Of a DNA stretch of 64,000 nucleotides, positions 28,923-38,775 are shown piece after piece (within the stretch, counting starts at the first letter, position 1; every line of letters begins with the position of its first letter). Location: NCBI RefSeq assembly GCF_000013865.1, contig NC_007948.1:3038001-3102000 (forward strand), given 5' to 3'. Origin of the DNA: Polaromonas sp. JS666. GTDB lineage: Bacteria; Pseudomonadota; Gammaproteobacteria; Burkholderiales; Burkholderiaceae_C. The position numbers and the translations under genes were made by a program. Under the pieces are notes generated by a model. The model saw only the letters and a program-made list of their open reading frames with translations. It made no database searches and had not been told where the DNA came from.

Positions 28923-29922
28923 TCACGCCATGATTTCGCGGGCCGTGATCTGGTACTTGAAATCGTCCGGCGCGTAGAGTCAACACGCCCCTCCGTGTTT
29001 TCGGCGATCGGATACATGAAGAAACCCAGCTTCTCGCCGCTTGACTTGGGCAGGGCCACGTCATGCGCAGCGTTGTAGGCCATCCAGTTGCCTTCCCAGC
29101 CGCCAAACAGGGCCTTGTTGACGGGCGCGACGACAGGGTCCGTGATGTTTTTGATCCAGTTGGCGGTTTCCAGGCGCATGACCTTGGCCACGTCGGCCGG
29201 ATCCATCGCCGCCCAGCCGTATCCCTTGAGATAAACCTCGGAGCGGCACAGGCCGACAAACAGTGCGTTCAAATCGGCGCATTTGCCGCCAAGGTTGCCG
29301 GTTTCCAGCATGGTCTTGATGTCGCCTTCGCCGCAGCCGCGGATCTTGGGTTCACGGTAGGTATTGGCCACGATCCAGTCGTAGAGTTTTTGCGCCTTTT
29401 CAACATCGGTCCTGGCCCCCCGCGTGGCTGACAGCGCCATTTTCCGGACGATGCCGTCCGTCGGGATCAGCGCCGTGGGGCGCGTGAAATAGCGCAGGGT
29501 GTCGGCCTCCTCCGGCGCGGCGGTTTTCTGCGACCAGTCGACCGCACGGCCCTGGGTCTGGACCCGGCTGGTCAACTCAACAAAGGGCTTGCCTTGCGCG
29601 GCAGGGAATTCCGCATACAGCATCTTGACGCCGTCCCGTCCGTCTTGCGTGAGCCGTGTCGTGCCGTTGCTGGAAAAACTGTTCTCCAGCGAACGCTGGT
29701 AGTCGGCGTTGACCGAAGGAATCGGCAGCCACACCTGGGTCACGCCCTGCGGCCTGAGGATGTCAACGCGTGTTGTGACCTCGAAGGTGCGCCAGCTCCC
29801 GCTTTGCGGGCAAAGGTCTGGCGGGCGGGCGTCTGCGCGAAATTCAGGGCAGGCCAGGCGGCCGAGGTGCCTGCCAGGGCGGCGGCGGTGTTCTTGAGAA
29901 AGGTGCGGCGTACGGTGGTCAT
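28923..29922 (-). pseudogene. Tat-exported transglutaminase-like protein, decayed
   Basis: The intended start is the ATG at 29922, giving a twin-arginine signal (MTTVRRTFLKNTAAALAG) after a GGAGA ribosome site. Near 29806-29812 one base is missing: the signal frame ends with ARQTFA, while PQSGSWRTFEVTTRVDIL continues in the next frame. The middle holds the transglutaminase Cys in GGKCADLNALFVG, but that runs straight into CRSEVYLKGYGW; about 45 family residues, including the catalytic His before CR, seem deleted near 29247. A second missing base near 28980 puts the C-terminal YAPDDFKYQITAREIMA into a third frame. It is unlikely to be functional. Confidence 0.85.
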
Positions 29923-30015
29923 GAAAAGATCTCCGGATGAGGAAAGGGTAACGTGCATCAAGGCAGGTAAAGGTACCTCGAGACGTTGTTTTTTGCCGGT
30001 GGGCCGACCCTGCAC

Positions 30016-30627
30016 TCAGGCCTTGAGCAAGCCGGCGATCAACTTTTCCGCCGCGCTGCTGGTCCAGTCCACTTCTCCCTGCACACGGTGCCTTGGCTGG
30101 CCCCGGCTGTCTATCGTCAGCGTGGTCGGGAAGACTTTCACGCCCCATTGGCGCGCAGCCTTGCCGTCCACGTCCAGCAGCACCAGCATCGTCACACCCG
30201 TCGTTTTGGCGAACTGGATCGCACGGGCCACTGGCTCCTTGAAGTTAATGGCCAGTACCAGCAGCTTGTCGGGGCCATAGAGATCGGCCACCTGCTGAAG
30301 CGTTGGCATCTCCGCGCGGCACGGTTCACACCAGCTGGCCCAGAAGTTCAGCAGCACAGCCCGGCCCTGCAGATCGGCCGGGCGCCAGGTTTTCCCGGTC
30401 GTGTCCACCAGCCCAAACGCGGACACCGGGCCGGACCACCTGGACACCTCATACGCAGGCCCGGTCAGACCCTGCGCCACCGCCGGCGGGACAGAAATTC
30501 GATAGGCATGGGGGTAGAAAGCCGGATGAGGAATAAGCAGGAAATCTAGCGGCGAATTCGCTGGGAAGAGACTACCAGAGCGCCCGACAATCTGCAGCGC
30601 CACGGGGAAAGCCACGCAGCTCGTCAA
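30016..30627 (-). CDS. TlpA-like thioredoxin-fold protein
   Basis: 203 residues if it begins at the TTG at 30627, which has a GAGGA ribosome site. The thioredoxin-fold core is LLNFWASWCEPCRAEMP with the redox pair Cys-x-x-Cys, followed by INFKEPVARAIQFA and a cis-Pro loop KVFPTTLTID. It belongs to the TlpA/ResA group, normally anchored or secreted to the periplasm. The N-terminus before this is unusual, with no clean signal peptide, so the start may be wrong or the 5' end damaged. It lies upstream of the transglutaminase remnant on the same strand. Confidence 0.8.
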   Translation of the reverse strand: MTSCVAFPVALQIVGRSGSLFPANSPLDFLLIPHPAFYPHAYRISVPPAVAQGLTGPAYEVSRWSGPVSAFGLVDTTGKTWRPADLQGRAVLLNFWASWCEPCRAEMPTLQQVADLYGPDKLLVLAINFKEPVARAIQFAKTTGVTMLVLLDVDGKAARQWGVKVFPTTLTIDSRGQPRHRVQGEVDWTSSAAEKLIAGLLKA

Positions 30628-30802
30628 GTATTCCTCAACTCCTGATCAACTGCGGATCAACTCCCGGTCAAGCCTGCCGCGTTGCAGCCCGGCGAATCCG
30701 TGGATAACACCCCTTGCATTCAAAGCGATTCAGTCCTACAAATGCAATCATCAAACTGCTTTTAAATCGCTTTTTTATTATCCACGCAGCCAAGTCCATA
30801 TT

Positions 30803-31828
30803 TTGAACCTGCCCCTCAACCTTGCCGGCCTGTCAGTTCCCCTGCCACCCGCCTCTCCGCAGTTCATCAACCTCTACACCGAGTCGCAGCCGAGGCAAGC
30901 CCTCAGTACCGCGCGGGAGCTGACGGAAGGCCTGATTGCCGGGAGGGCCAGCGTGGCGCCGAAGTTCTTTTACGACGGCCTGGGCTCCAAACTGTTTGAG
31001 GCGATCACTGAACTGGATGAGTACTACCCCACCCGCACAGAGGCCGGTATCTTCGAGGCATGCCACGCACAGATCGCCGCCACGCTGGCAGAGGCCGGCA
31101 TCCACAGGCCGTGCCTGATCGACCTCGGCGCGGGTAACTGCGCCAAGGCCACGGCACTGATTCCCCATTTACGCCCGCATCAGTACGTGCCAATCGACAT
31201 TTCGGTAGAGTTTTTGAAAGGCGCCGCCGAACAGGTGCAAAACAGTTTCCCGACCCTGGACATCGTGGGGCTCGGCATGGACTTTTCAGCCCGACTGGTG
31301 TTGCCCGAGGAGGTTCAAAGCCACGACCGGGTATTTTTCTACCCCGGCTCCAGTCTGGGCAACTTCTCGCCCGACGAGGCTTTGCAGTTTTTGCAGCACA
31401 TCGCCAACCCCGCACAAGGCAAGGCGCGCGGCCTGCTGCTGGGGATTGACCTGGTCAAGGACACGGTCACGCTGGAGGCCGCTTACGACGATGCGCTGGG
31501 CGTGACGGCAGCGTTCAATAAAAACCTGCTGCTCAACGTCAACACACTGCTGCAGTCGGATTTTGAGGTGCGCCAATGGCGGCATGTGGCGCTGTTCAAT
31601 GTGGCCCAGTCACGCATTGAAATGCATCTGGAAGCAAGCTGCGACCTGACCGTTCGCTGGCCGGGTCATGCGCGCCGGTTCAACGCCGGTGAGCGCATCC
31701 ACACCGAAAACTCCTACAAATACACGCTGGAGGGCATGACGGCGCTGCTGCACCAGGCCGGGTTCAGGCATGTGGAGCACTGGACCGACCCGAAGCACTG
31801 GTTTGCCGTGTTCTGGGCAGCAGTTTAA
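30803..31828 (+). CDS. egtD: L-histidine N-alpha-methyltransferase EgtD
   Basis: 341 residues with a TTG start. EgtD trimethylates histidine to hercynine with three S-adenosylmethionines, the first step of ergothioneine synthesis. Motifs include KFFYDGLGSKLFEAITELDEYY, the SAM site LIDLGAGNCAKA, FYPGSSLGNF, LLLGIDLVKD and YKYTLEGM near the C-terminus. It is intact. Its partner egtB is in the same window, about 11 kb upstream, but frameshifted. Confidence 0.93.
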   Translation: MNLPLNLAGLSVPLPPASPQFINLYTESQPRQALSTARELTEGLIAGRASVAPKFFYDGLGSKLFEAITELDEYYPTRTEAGIFEACHAQIAATLAEAGIHRPCLIDLGAGNCAKATALIPHLRPHQYVPIDISVEFLKGAAEQVQNSFPTLDIVGLGMDFSARLVLPEEVQSHDRVFFYPGSSLGNFSPDEALQFLQHIANPAQGKARGLLLGIDLVKDTVTLEAAYDDALGVTAAFNKNLLLNVNTLLQSDFEVRQWRHVALFNVAQSRIEMHLEASCDLTVRWPGHARRFNAGERIHTENSYKYTLEGMTALLHQAGFRHVEHWTDPKHWFAVFWAAV

Positions 31829-31840
31829 GGTTCAGCGGTT

Positions 31841-31907
31841 TTTACACAAAAACGGCCTTCAGCCCAGCCATAGCACGGGGAACAAACCATCAATAAGATA
31901 GCAAACC
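31841..31907. repeat. Possible degenerate AT-rich palindromic repeat
   Basis: Between the convergent egtD and alaS genes lies a segment with CATCAATAAGATAGC (complement GCTATCTTATTGATG) next to AAACGGCCTTCAGCCC. It resembles the GCTAT...ATAGC family by eye but only one arm is well kept, so the assignment is tentative. Confidence 0.35.
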
Positions 31908-31933
31908 ACCCCGCTACCTGAACACCGGTCCGA

Positions 31934-34570
31934 TCAGGCGCGCTCGGTCACCCAGGCTCGCACCGATTTCAGCGCGTCATCCAGCCGGGAGGCATCGGTG
32001 CCGCCAGCCATGGCCATGTCGGCCTTGCCGCCGCCCTTGCCACCCACCTGCTGGGCGACAAAGTTGACGAGCTCGCCGGCCTTGACCACAGTCACACTAT
32101 CAGCGGTGACGCCCGCGGCGATTTGCACCTTGTTGCCATCCACTGCAGCCAGCACGAAGACTCCGGTCTTCAGCTTGTCCTTGAGCTTGTCCATGGTTTC
32201 GCGCAAGGTCCTGGCGTCGGCACCTTCCAGCCGGGCGGCCAGCACTTTCAGGCCCTTGACGTCAAAGGCCTGAGCCATGAGCTCGTCGCCTTGCGACGAC
32301 GCCAGCTTGCCTTTGAGGGCGGCAATTTCTTTCTCCAGCGACTTGACCTGGTCCAGCACCTGGCCAATACGCTGCTGCAGTTCTGTCGGGCTGGCCTTCA
32401 GCGAGCCAGCGGCGGCCTGAACCGTGGATTCGAGCGACTGCAGGTAAGCCAGCGCGTTCTCGCCGGTGACGGCTTCGACACGGCGCACCCCGGCGGCCAC
32501 GCCGCTCTCGGCCACAATTTTGAACAGGCCGATGTCACCTGTACGCGTCACGTGGGTGCCGCCGCACAGCTCCTTGCTCGAGCCAATGCTCAGCACGCGC
32601 ACCTTGTCGCCGTATTTCTCGCCAAACAACATCATGGCGCCGGTTTTCTGCGCCGCTTCCATATCCATCACGCTGGCGTCGGTCGCCACGTTGGACAGGA
32701 TCTCGGCATTGACGCGCGCTTCGATCTCGCGAATCTGGTCGTCGGTCACGGGTGCGTTGTGCGCAAAGTCGAACCGCGTGCGCTCGGCATTCACCAGGCT
32801 GCCCTTTTGCTGCACATGCTCGCCCAGCACTTCGCGCAAGGCCTTGTGCATCAGGTGGGTGGCGCTGTGGTTGCGCACGGTGGCGGCGCGCACGGCCAGA
32901 TTGACACGCGCGTTGACATGGTCACCGACATTCAGCGTGCCCTGCTCCACCGTACCATGGTGACCGTACACGTCCGACTTGATCTTGAGCGTGTCGCCCA
33001 CGGCAAAGTGCGCCGAGCCGCTGATCAGCTCGCCCTCGTCGCCGACCTGACCGCCGCTTTCTGCGTAGAACGGGGTGGTGTCCAGCACCACCACGCCGCT
33101 TTGACCTTTTGTCAGCGCAGCAACGGGCACACCGTCTGCGTAGAGCGCGACGATTTTTGCGGTTTCTTCCAGGCGCTCATAACCAGTGAAGGTATTGCCG
33201 CTGCCTGCGTACTCCAGCGCGCGGTCCATCTTGAACTTGCCGGCGGCACGCGCCTGGTTTTTCTGCCTGTCCATGGCGGCGTTGAAACCGGTCTCGTCCA
33301 CATCCACGCCCCGCTCGCGGCAAACGTCGGCCGACAGGTCCAGCGGAAAACCATAGGTGTCATGCAACTTGAAGGCGACATCGCCGGGCAACACCTTGGC
33401 CCCGCCGGCGAGCGCCGTGTCCAGAATCGTCATGCCGATTTCGAGCGTCTCGAAGAAGCGCTCTTCCTCGGCCTTGAGAACGGCAGTGATGCGCGCCTCG
33501 TCGGTCCTGAGTTTGGGATAGGCATCGCCCATCAGCCTGGCCAGGTCGGCCACCAGCTTGTGGAAAAACGGCGTCTTCTTGCCCAGCTTGTAGCCATGGC
33601 GGATCGCGCGGCGGATGATGCGGCGCTGCACATAACCGCGGCCTTCGTTGGACGGGTTGACGCCGTCGCTCACCAGAAACGCCGTGGCGCGAATGTGGTC
33701 GGCAATCACGCGCAGCGACTTGTTGTTCAGGTCTTTCTCGCCCGTTTCGCGGGCGGCGGCCTTGATCAGCGCATCGAAAACATCGATCTCATAGTTGCTG
33801 TGCACATGCTGCAGGATGGCGGCGAGGCGCTCCAGCCCCATGCCGGTGTCCACACAGGGCGCAGGCAGCGGCTTGACCGAGCCGTCGGGCTGCATGTCGA
33901 ACTGCATGAACACGTTGTTCCAGATCTCGATGTAGCGGTCGCCGTCCTGCTCGGGCGAGCCCGGCGGGCCGCCGGCAATCTCGGGGCCGTGGTCGTAAAA
34001 GATCTCGCTGCAGGGCCCGCAGGGGCCGGTGTCGGCCATCATCCAGAAGTTGTCGCTGGCGTACTTGGCGCCCTTGTTGTCGCCGATGCGCACCACGCGC
34101 TCGGGCGGCAGGCCAATCTCCTTGGTCCAGATGTCGTAAGCCTCGTCGTCATCGATGTAGACGGTAGCCCAGAGCTTGTCGGCCGGCAATTTGTAGACGT
34201 CGGTCAGCAGTTCCCAGGCCCATTTCAGCGACTCACGCTTGAAGTAGTCGCCAAAGCTCCAGTTGCCCAGCATCTCGAAAAAGGTATGGTGGCGCGCGGT
34301 GTAGCCGACGTTTTCCAGGTCGTTGTGCTTGCCGCCGGCGCGCAGGCAGGCCTGCACACTCGCGGCGCGCACGTAGCTGCGCTTGTCGGTGCCCAGGAAC
34401 ACGTCCTTGAACTGCACCATGCCCGAGTTGGTGAACATCAGCGTCGGGTCGTTGCCCGGCACCAGCGAGCTGGACGGCACCACGGTGTGGCCCTTGGACG
34501 CGAAGAAATCAAGAAAAGACTTGCGAATATCTGCGACGGTGAATGCGGGCGTGGAAGTGGGATGGCTCAT
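31934..34570 (-). CDS. alaS: Alanyl-tRNA synthetase
   Basis: 878 residues from the ATG at 34570 (start [20 protein letters not shown]); the frame is open to 34633. The class II catalytic core has [15 protein letters not shown] and [19 protein letters not shown]. The editing domain has [16 protein letters not shown] and the zinc motif CGGTH, and a C-terminal C-Ala domain follows with [15 protein letters not shown]. Length matches the family. It follows the MocR gene on this strand with a 92-base gap and is convergent with egtD. Confidence 0.96.
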   Translation of the reverse strand: MSHPTSTPAFTVADIRKSFLDFFASKGHTVVPSSSLVPGNDPTLMFTNSGMVQFKDVFLGTDKRSYVRAASVQACLRAGGKHNDLENVGYTARHHTFFEMLGNWSFGDYFKRESLKWAWELLTDVYKLPADKLWATVYIDDDEAYDIWTKEIGLPPERVVRIGDNKGAKYASDNFWMMADTGPCGPCSEIFYDHGPEIAGGPPGSPEQDGDRYIEIWNNVFMQFDMQPDGSVKPLPAPCVDTGMGLERLAAILQHVHSNYEIDVFDALIKAAARETGEKDLNNKSLRVIADHIRATAFLVSDGVNPSNEGRGYVQRRIIRRAIRHGYKLGKKTPFFHKLVADLARLMGDAYPKLRTDEARITAVLKAEEERFFETLEIGMTILDTALAGGAKVLPGDVAFKLHDTYGFPLDLSADVCRERGVDVDETGFNAAMDRQKNQARAAGKFKMDRALEYAGSGNTFTGYERLEETAKIVALYADGVPVAALTKGQSGVVVLDTTPFYAESGGQVGDEGELISGSAHFAVGDTLKIKSDVYGHHGTVEQGTLNVGDHVNARVNLAVRAATVRNHSATHLMHKALREVLGEHVQQKGSLVNAERTRFDFAHNAPVTDDQIREIEARVNAEILSNVATDASVMDMEAAQKTGAMMLFGEKYGDKVRVLSIGSSKELCGGTHVTRTGDIGLFKIVAESGVAAGVRRVEAVTGENALAYLQSLESTVQAAAGSLKASPTELQQRIGQVLDQVKSLEKEIAALKGKLASSQGDELMAQAFDVKGLKVLAARLEGADARTLRETMDKLKDKLKTGVFVLAAVDGNKVQIAAGVTADSVTVVKAGELVNFVAQQVGGKGGGKADMAMAGGTDASRLDDALKSVRAWVTERA

Positions 34571-34662
34571 GGTCTGGGAAATTGGTTTTGGCAAGGCAGG
34601 CGCCCTCGGGCTGACCCGCTTCGGCTGAGTCATCGATTATAGGTTTGAGGGCACGCCCCCAC

Positions 34663-36078
34663 TTATTGGGCGGTCTGCCGGCCCAGATCAATTCGTCGGG
34701 ACAAAAACCGCCATAAACGTTCATCGTCGCTGAAAGCCACGTTAAAGCGAAGCCAGCCCGTGGGATGGGGTTCGAGCAAAAACAGTTGCCCCGGCCCGAG
34801 CATGATGCCCTCGGTCGTCGCGTCCTGGGAAAGCACGGCGCTATCGGGGAGATCAGGGTGCCGGGCCCACAGGTACATGCCGGCCCCCGGCTCATGAAAG
34901 AGCTCAAACCCAAGACCGGTCAGGCTTTTCTCTGTCTTGCGGTGCGCCAGGGCCAGGCGCTCGCGAAGCGACTTGAGGTGTTTGCGCCAGCGGCCATCGG
35001 TGACCACCCCAAAAGTGAGCCGCTCGGCGATGTCCGAGGATGTGAGCCCCGAAATCATCTTGAGCTGGGCCAGATCCTCAATCAGGTCGCGCCCGGCCAG
35101 CAGGTAGCCTACGCGCAGGTTGGGCGAAATTGTTTTTGAATAGCTGCCGATGTACACCACGCGCCGCAACTGGTCTAGGCTCGCCAGGGTGGACCGGGGC
35201 ATCGGGTCCATATCGGCGTAGATATCGTTCTCCACCAGAGTGAACCCGTGGGTTTCAGCCAGTTGCAGCAGGCGGTGCAGATGGGCCGCCGACGCAATTG
35301 AGCAGGTCGGGCTCTGCAGGCGGGGTTGCGTGAAGAAAGCCCTCGGCTTGTGGGTGGCCAGCAGGGACTCAAGAGCGGCGAGATCGTAACCCGTGGGGGT
35401 ACGCGGCACGCCTATCAGGTTGGCGCCCAGAAAGCGCAGCATGAACATCAGGTTGGGGTAACCGGGGCTGTCCACCAGCACCGTATCGCCCGGCTTGACC
35501 AGTTGGCGAGCCACCAGGTCAAGCGCCTGGCTGGACCCCTGCGTCAGCAGCACCTGGTCCACTTCGACCGCGATCTGGTTTTCGGCCAGCGCCTCCGCAA
35601 TGACCATGCGCAAGGCCATGTGCCCGTAGGGAAGGCCGTAACCCTCCAGCGAGGACCCGTCGGCCGACAGGTGCCGCATGCTGCGCCGCAGCGCGTCACC
35701 GAAGAGAAAGTCGTGCGGCAACCAGCCGCACCCTGGCTTCATCGGCAGATTACGGTTCTCAAAAATCTGCTTGAGGTACCAGCGCGCATCAAATTTAGGC
35801 TGCTCGGGCTGCGCATACGGAGCGCCCGATGCACCATCATCGCCCCTGCGTTTGACGAAAAAACCGGCGTTGGCACGTGAAACGAGCCAACCCTGGGCGA
35901 CGAGGCGGTCGTAGGCCTCCACCACCGTGAAGACGCTGACCCCGTGCGCGGCGGCGAAACCGCGGATAGAGGGCAGTTTGACCCCAGGTTTCAGGGTTTG
36001 CCCGGCAATCATTCCACGCAGACCGTCGACGATCTGGCTCACCAGTGGAGTCTGGAGTTCCGGGCGAAGTGTGAGCAT
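34663..36078 (-). CDS. MocR/PdxR-type transcriptional regulator (GntR winged helix fused to aminotransferase-like domain)
   Basis: 471 residues from the ATG at 36078. The N-terminal GntR helix-turn-helix (LKPGVKLPSIRGFAAAHGVS, then FTVVEAYDRLVAQGWL) is joined to a fold-type I aminotransferase-like domain that binds PLP as effector through the Lys in IGSYSKTISPNLRVG. It is divergent from gabT, the arrangement seen for GabR-like regulators of GABA use. It probably controls the gabT-transporter-gabD genes. A large perfect inverted repeat lies between the two genes. Confidence 0.9.
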   Translation of the reverse strand: MLTLRPELQTPLVSQIVDGLRGMIAGQTLKPGVKLPSIRGFAAAHGVSVFTVVEAYDRLVAQGWLVSRANAGFFVKRRGDDGASGAPYAQPEQPKFDARWYLKQIFENRNLPMKPGCGWLPHDFLFGDALRRSMRHLSADGSSLEGYGLPYGHMALRMVIAEALAENQIAVEVDQVLLTQGSSQALDLVARQLVKPGDTVLVDSPGYPNLMFMLRFLGANLIGVPRTPTGYDLAALESLLATHKPRAFFTQPRLQSPTCSIASAAHLHRLLQLAETHGFTLVENDIYADMDPMPRSTLASLDQLRRVVYIGSYSKTISPNLRVGYLLAGRDLIEDLAQLKMISGLTSSDIAERLTFGVVTDGRWRKHLKSLRERLALAHRKTEKSLTGLGFELFHEPGAGMYLWARHPDLPDSAVLSQDATTEGIMLGPGQLFLLEPHPTGWLRFNVAFSDDERLWRFLSRRIDLGRQTAQ

Positions 36079-36136
36079 CAAAAAACCAAAAAAGCCAAAT
36101 TGTGCATTGCGTGCCCCATGCACCGGGTTGGGGAAT

Positions 36137-36195
36137 CCATGTACAGCATTCTAGACCCGCACAGTGTGTTGAAAACACCGCAAAGCTGTACATGG
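36137..36195. promoter_or_regulatory. Perfect 11-base inverted repeat in the MocR-gabT divergent region
   Basis: CCATGTACAGC at 36137-36147 and its exact complement GCTGTACATGG at 36185-36195, 37 bases apart. Between them is a small inverted repeat GTGTT-GAA-AACAC (36166-36178). The repeat centres are 48 bases apart, which could place a dimer on one DNA face. Proposed operator of the MocR regulator. Confidence 0.55.
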
Positions 36196-36258
36196 ACGGG
36201 CCTTGAACTGACTTCTACAGTCCAGACGTCCCACCACCAAATTCATTTTTTCACCACC

Positions 36259-37551
36259 ATGCCGTCAAATCAACCTACCACCAACGCCGCCCTCATGGCT
36301 CGCCGGAAAGCCGCCGTCGCACGCGGCGTCGGCCAGACGCATGAGATTTTTGTCAGCCGGGCACGCAACGCCGAGTTCTGGGACGTTGAAGACCGCCGCT
36401 ACATCGACTTTGCCGGCGGTATCGCCGTCCTCAACACCGGCCACCTCCATCCGCAAGTGATTGCCGCCGTCAAAACCCAGCTTGACCTTTACACACACAC
36501 CTGCTTTCAGGTCGTCGCCTATGAGCCCTACGTCGAACTGTCGGAAAAGCTCAACGCGCTGGCGCCCGGCAACTTTGCCAAGAAAACCCTGCTCCTGAGC
36601 ACCGGCGCCGAAGCGGTCGAAAACGCCGTGAAGGTGGCCCGCGCCTACACGAAACGTCCGGGAATCATCGCCTTTACAGGCGGCTACCACGGCAGGACCA
36701 ACATGACGCTGGGCATGACCGGCAAAGTGGCGCCCTACAAGCTGGGTTTTGGCCCGTTCCCGGGGGAAGTTTTCCATGCCCTGTATCCCAACGTGCTGCA
36801 CGGCGTGAGTGTGGACCAGGCGCTGCACTCCGTCGAACTGATCCTTAAAAACGACATTGAAGCCGAACGCGTGGCCGCCTTCATCCTCGAGCCCGTACAA
36901 GGCGAGGGTGGGTTTTACATTGCACCGCCGGAATTCATCACCGGCCTGAAGGCACTGGCAGACCGTCACGGCATCCTGCTGATTGCCGACGAGGTGCAAA
37001 CCGGTGCAGGCCGCACTGGAACCTGGTTTGCCAGCGAACAATGGCCTGTGGCTCCGGACCTGATCACGACGGCCAAGTCGATGGCGGGCGGCTTCCCCAT
37101 CTCCGGCCTGGTCGGTCGCGCGGACGTCATGGATGCGCCGGCCCCCGGTGGGTTGGGAGGTACCTATGCGGGAAGCCCCATCGGCTGCGCCGCAGCACTG
37201 GCCGTACTCAAGGTTTTCGAGGACGAAAAACTCCTCGAACGCAGCAAGGCTCTGGGCGCCCATCTGCTCAAAGGTTTGCGCGCCATCGCGGAGAAAGAAG
37301 TGACCATTGGCGACGTGCGGGGCCTGGGTGCCATGGTGGCGATGGAGCTGTTTGAAAACGGAGATGTCGCCCGCCCCAACGCCGCATTGACGCAACGCGT
37401 GGTCGCCGAAGCAGCGCGGCGCGGGCTGATCCTGCTGTCGTGCGGCACCTACGGCAATGTGATCCGGATTCTGGTTCCCCTCACGGCAAACGACGCCTTG
37501 CTAGACGAAGGCCTGAAAATTCTGGCAGACAGCTTTTCCGCATTGCGCTAA
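36259..37551 (+). CDS. gabT: 4-aminobutyrate aminotransferase
   Basis: 430 residues. It transfers the amino group of GABA to 2-oxoglutarate, giving succinic semialdehyde. The class III aminotransferase features are FAGGIAVLNTGHLHPQV, LLSTGAEAVENAVK, GYHGRTNMTLGMTG, DEVQTGAGRTGTWFA and the PLP Lys in TTAKSMAGGFPISG. The ATG at 36259 matches the family start, although no clear ribosome site precedes it. With gabD at the other end of the cluster it turns GABA into succinate. Confidence 0.93.
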   Translation: MPSNQPTTNAALMARRKAAVARGVGQTHEIFVSRARNAEFWDVEDRRYIDFAGGIAVLNTGHLHPQVIAAVKTQLDLYTHTCFQVVAYEPYVELSEKLNALAPGNFAKKTLLLSTGAEAVENAVKVARAYTKRPGIIAFTGGYHGRTNMTLGMTGKVAPYKLGFGPFPGEVFHALYPNVLHGVSVDQALHSVELILKNDIEAERVAAFILEPVQGEGGFYIAPPEFITGLKALADRHGILLIADEVQTGAGRTGTWFASEQWPVAPDLITTAKSMAGGFPISGLVGRADVMDAPAPGGLGGTYAGSPIGCAAALAVLKVFEDEKLLERSKALGAHLLKGLRAIAEKEVTIGDVRGLGAMVAMELFENGDVARPNAALTQRVVAEAARRGLILLSCGTYGNVIRILVPLTANDALLDEGLKILADSFSALR

Positions 37552-37590
37552 TGTGCATGACCAGCGTGTATGACCAGCCCGGGAACGACG

Positions 37591-38700
37591 ATGACTAAAA
37601 ACGATTTCCTTGTACGCTTTTCAAGCGTGCAAAAAACCTATGACGGCGAGCAGCTTGTTGTGCAGCAGCTCGACCTCGACATTCATCGCGGGGAATTCCT
37701 GAGCCTGCTTGGGCCGTCCGGCTCCGGAAAAACCACTACGCTGATGATGCTGGCCGGTTTTGAATCCCCGACGGCGGGCGAGATTTTCCTGAACGGCTCG
37801 CAGATCACGAGCACGCCACCCCACAAGCGCAATTTCGGCATGGTGTTCCAGAACTATGCGCTGTTCCCGCATCTCACGGTGGGGCAGAACGTGGCCTATC
37901 CGCTCACGGTGCGCAAGGTGTCCCGGGCGGATCAGGATCGCCGCGTGCAGCGCGCCCTGGACATGGTTCGCCTCACAGGGATGTCAGACCGGCTGCCCGG
38001 ACAGCTTTCCGGCGGCCAGCAGCAGCGCGTCGCACTGGCACGGGCACTGGTATTTGAGCCCCAGCTGGTGCTGATGGATGAACCGCTGGGCGCGCTCGAC
38101 AAGCAGTTGCGCGAGCACATGCAGATTGAGCTGAAAGAGTTGCACCGGCAACTGGGCGTGACTTTTGTCTATGTCACGCACGACCAGGGCGAGGCCCTGA
38201 CGATGAGCGACCGGGTGGCCGTCTTCAACGACGGCGCGATCCAGCAACTGGCCCCCGTGGAAGAACTGTATGAGGCACCCTCAAACCGTTTCGTCGCCGG
38301 TTTCGTGGGCGACAGCACCCGGCTCAAAGGAAAACTTTTCGGCGGGCAGCCCGGCGGCGAGAGCCGGGCCGGCATTGAATTGCCGGATGGCCGCGTGCTC
38401 CACGGCATCAACGTCAATCACCCGACCGCGGGTGCGCAGGTAGAGGCTTACATCCGGCCGGAGCGCATTGTGCTGCACCGCCAGACGCCCGCCTCATCTG
38501 CCGATGTGCTGCCTGCACGCGTGGCACGCGTGATTTATTTTGGCGATCACCTGCGACTGCTGTGCGAAGTCGGCCCAGGCCAGGCAGAAGCCACGGTCAA
38601 GCTACCCCTGACCCTCCTGAACGGCTTGGCGCCACCGCAGCCCGGCGACGCTGTTCATCTCGAATTTCCGGCTGCGTTTACGCGGATCTATGCGGTGTAA
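37591..38700 (+). CDS. Polyamine-type ABC transporter ATPase (PotA family)
   Basis: About 369 residues from the ATG at 37591; an ATG at 37570 is also in frame. The nucleotide-binding domain has the Walker A GPSGSGKTT, the signature LSGGQQQRVALARAL and Walker B LVLMDEPLGALD, and then a TOBE domain typical of PotA/AfuC importers. It energises the two permeases downstream. Substrate is inferred as GABA, putrescine or a related amine from the flanking gabT and gabD. Confidence 0.92.
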   Translation: MTKNDFLVRFSSVQKTYDGEQLVVQQLDLDIHRGEFLSLLGPSGSGKTTTLMMLAGFESPTAGEIFLNGSQITSTPPHKRNFGMVFQNYALFPHLTVGQNVAYPLTVRKVSRADQDRRVQRALDMVRLTGMSDRLPGQLSGGQQQRVALARALVFEPQLVLMDEPLGALDKQLREHMQIELKELHRQLGVTFVYVTHDQGEALTMSDRVAVFNDGAIQQLAPVEELYEAPSNRFVAGFVGDSTRLKGKLFGGQPGGESRAGIELPDGRVLHGINVNHPTAGAQVEAYIRPERIVLHRQTPASSADVLPARVARVIYFGDHLRLLCEVGPGQAEATVKLPLTLLNGLAPPQPGDAVHLEFPAAFTRIYAV

Positions 38701-38775
38701 CCGCTTTCTCCCTTCACGGGTTTTCGACGTTCACCTTCACTTTCACTTTTCATCAACCACCGAGGAAATAGCACC

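Noticed and set aside
32123..34642. 839-codon open frame opposite alaS
   Set aside because: Antisense shadow of a high-GC gene; no recognisable protein features.
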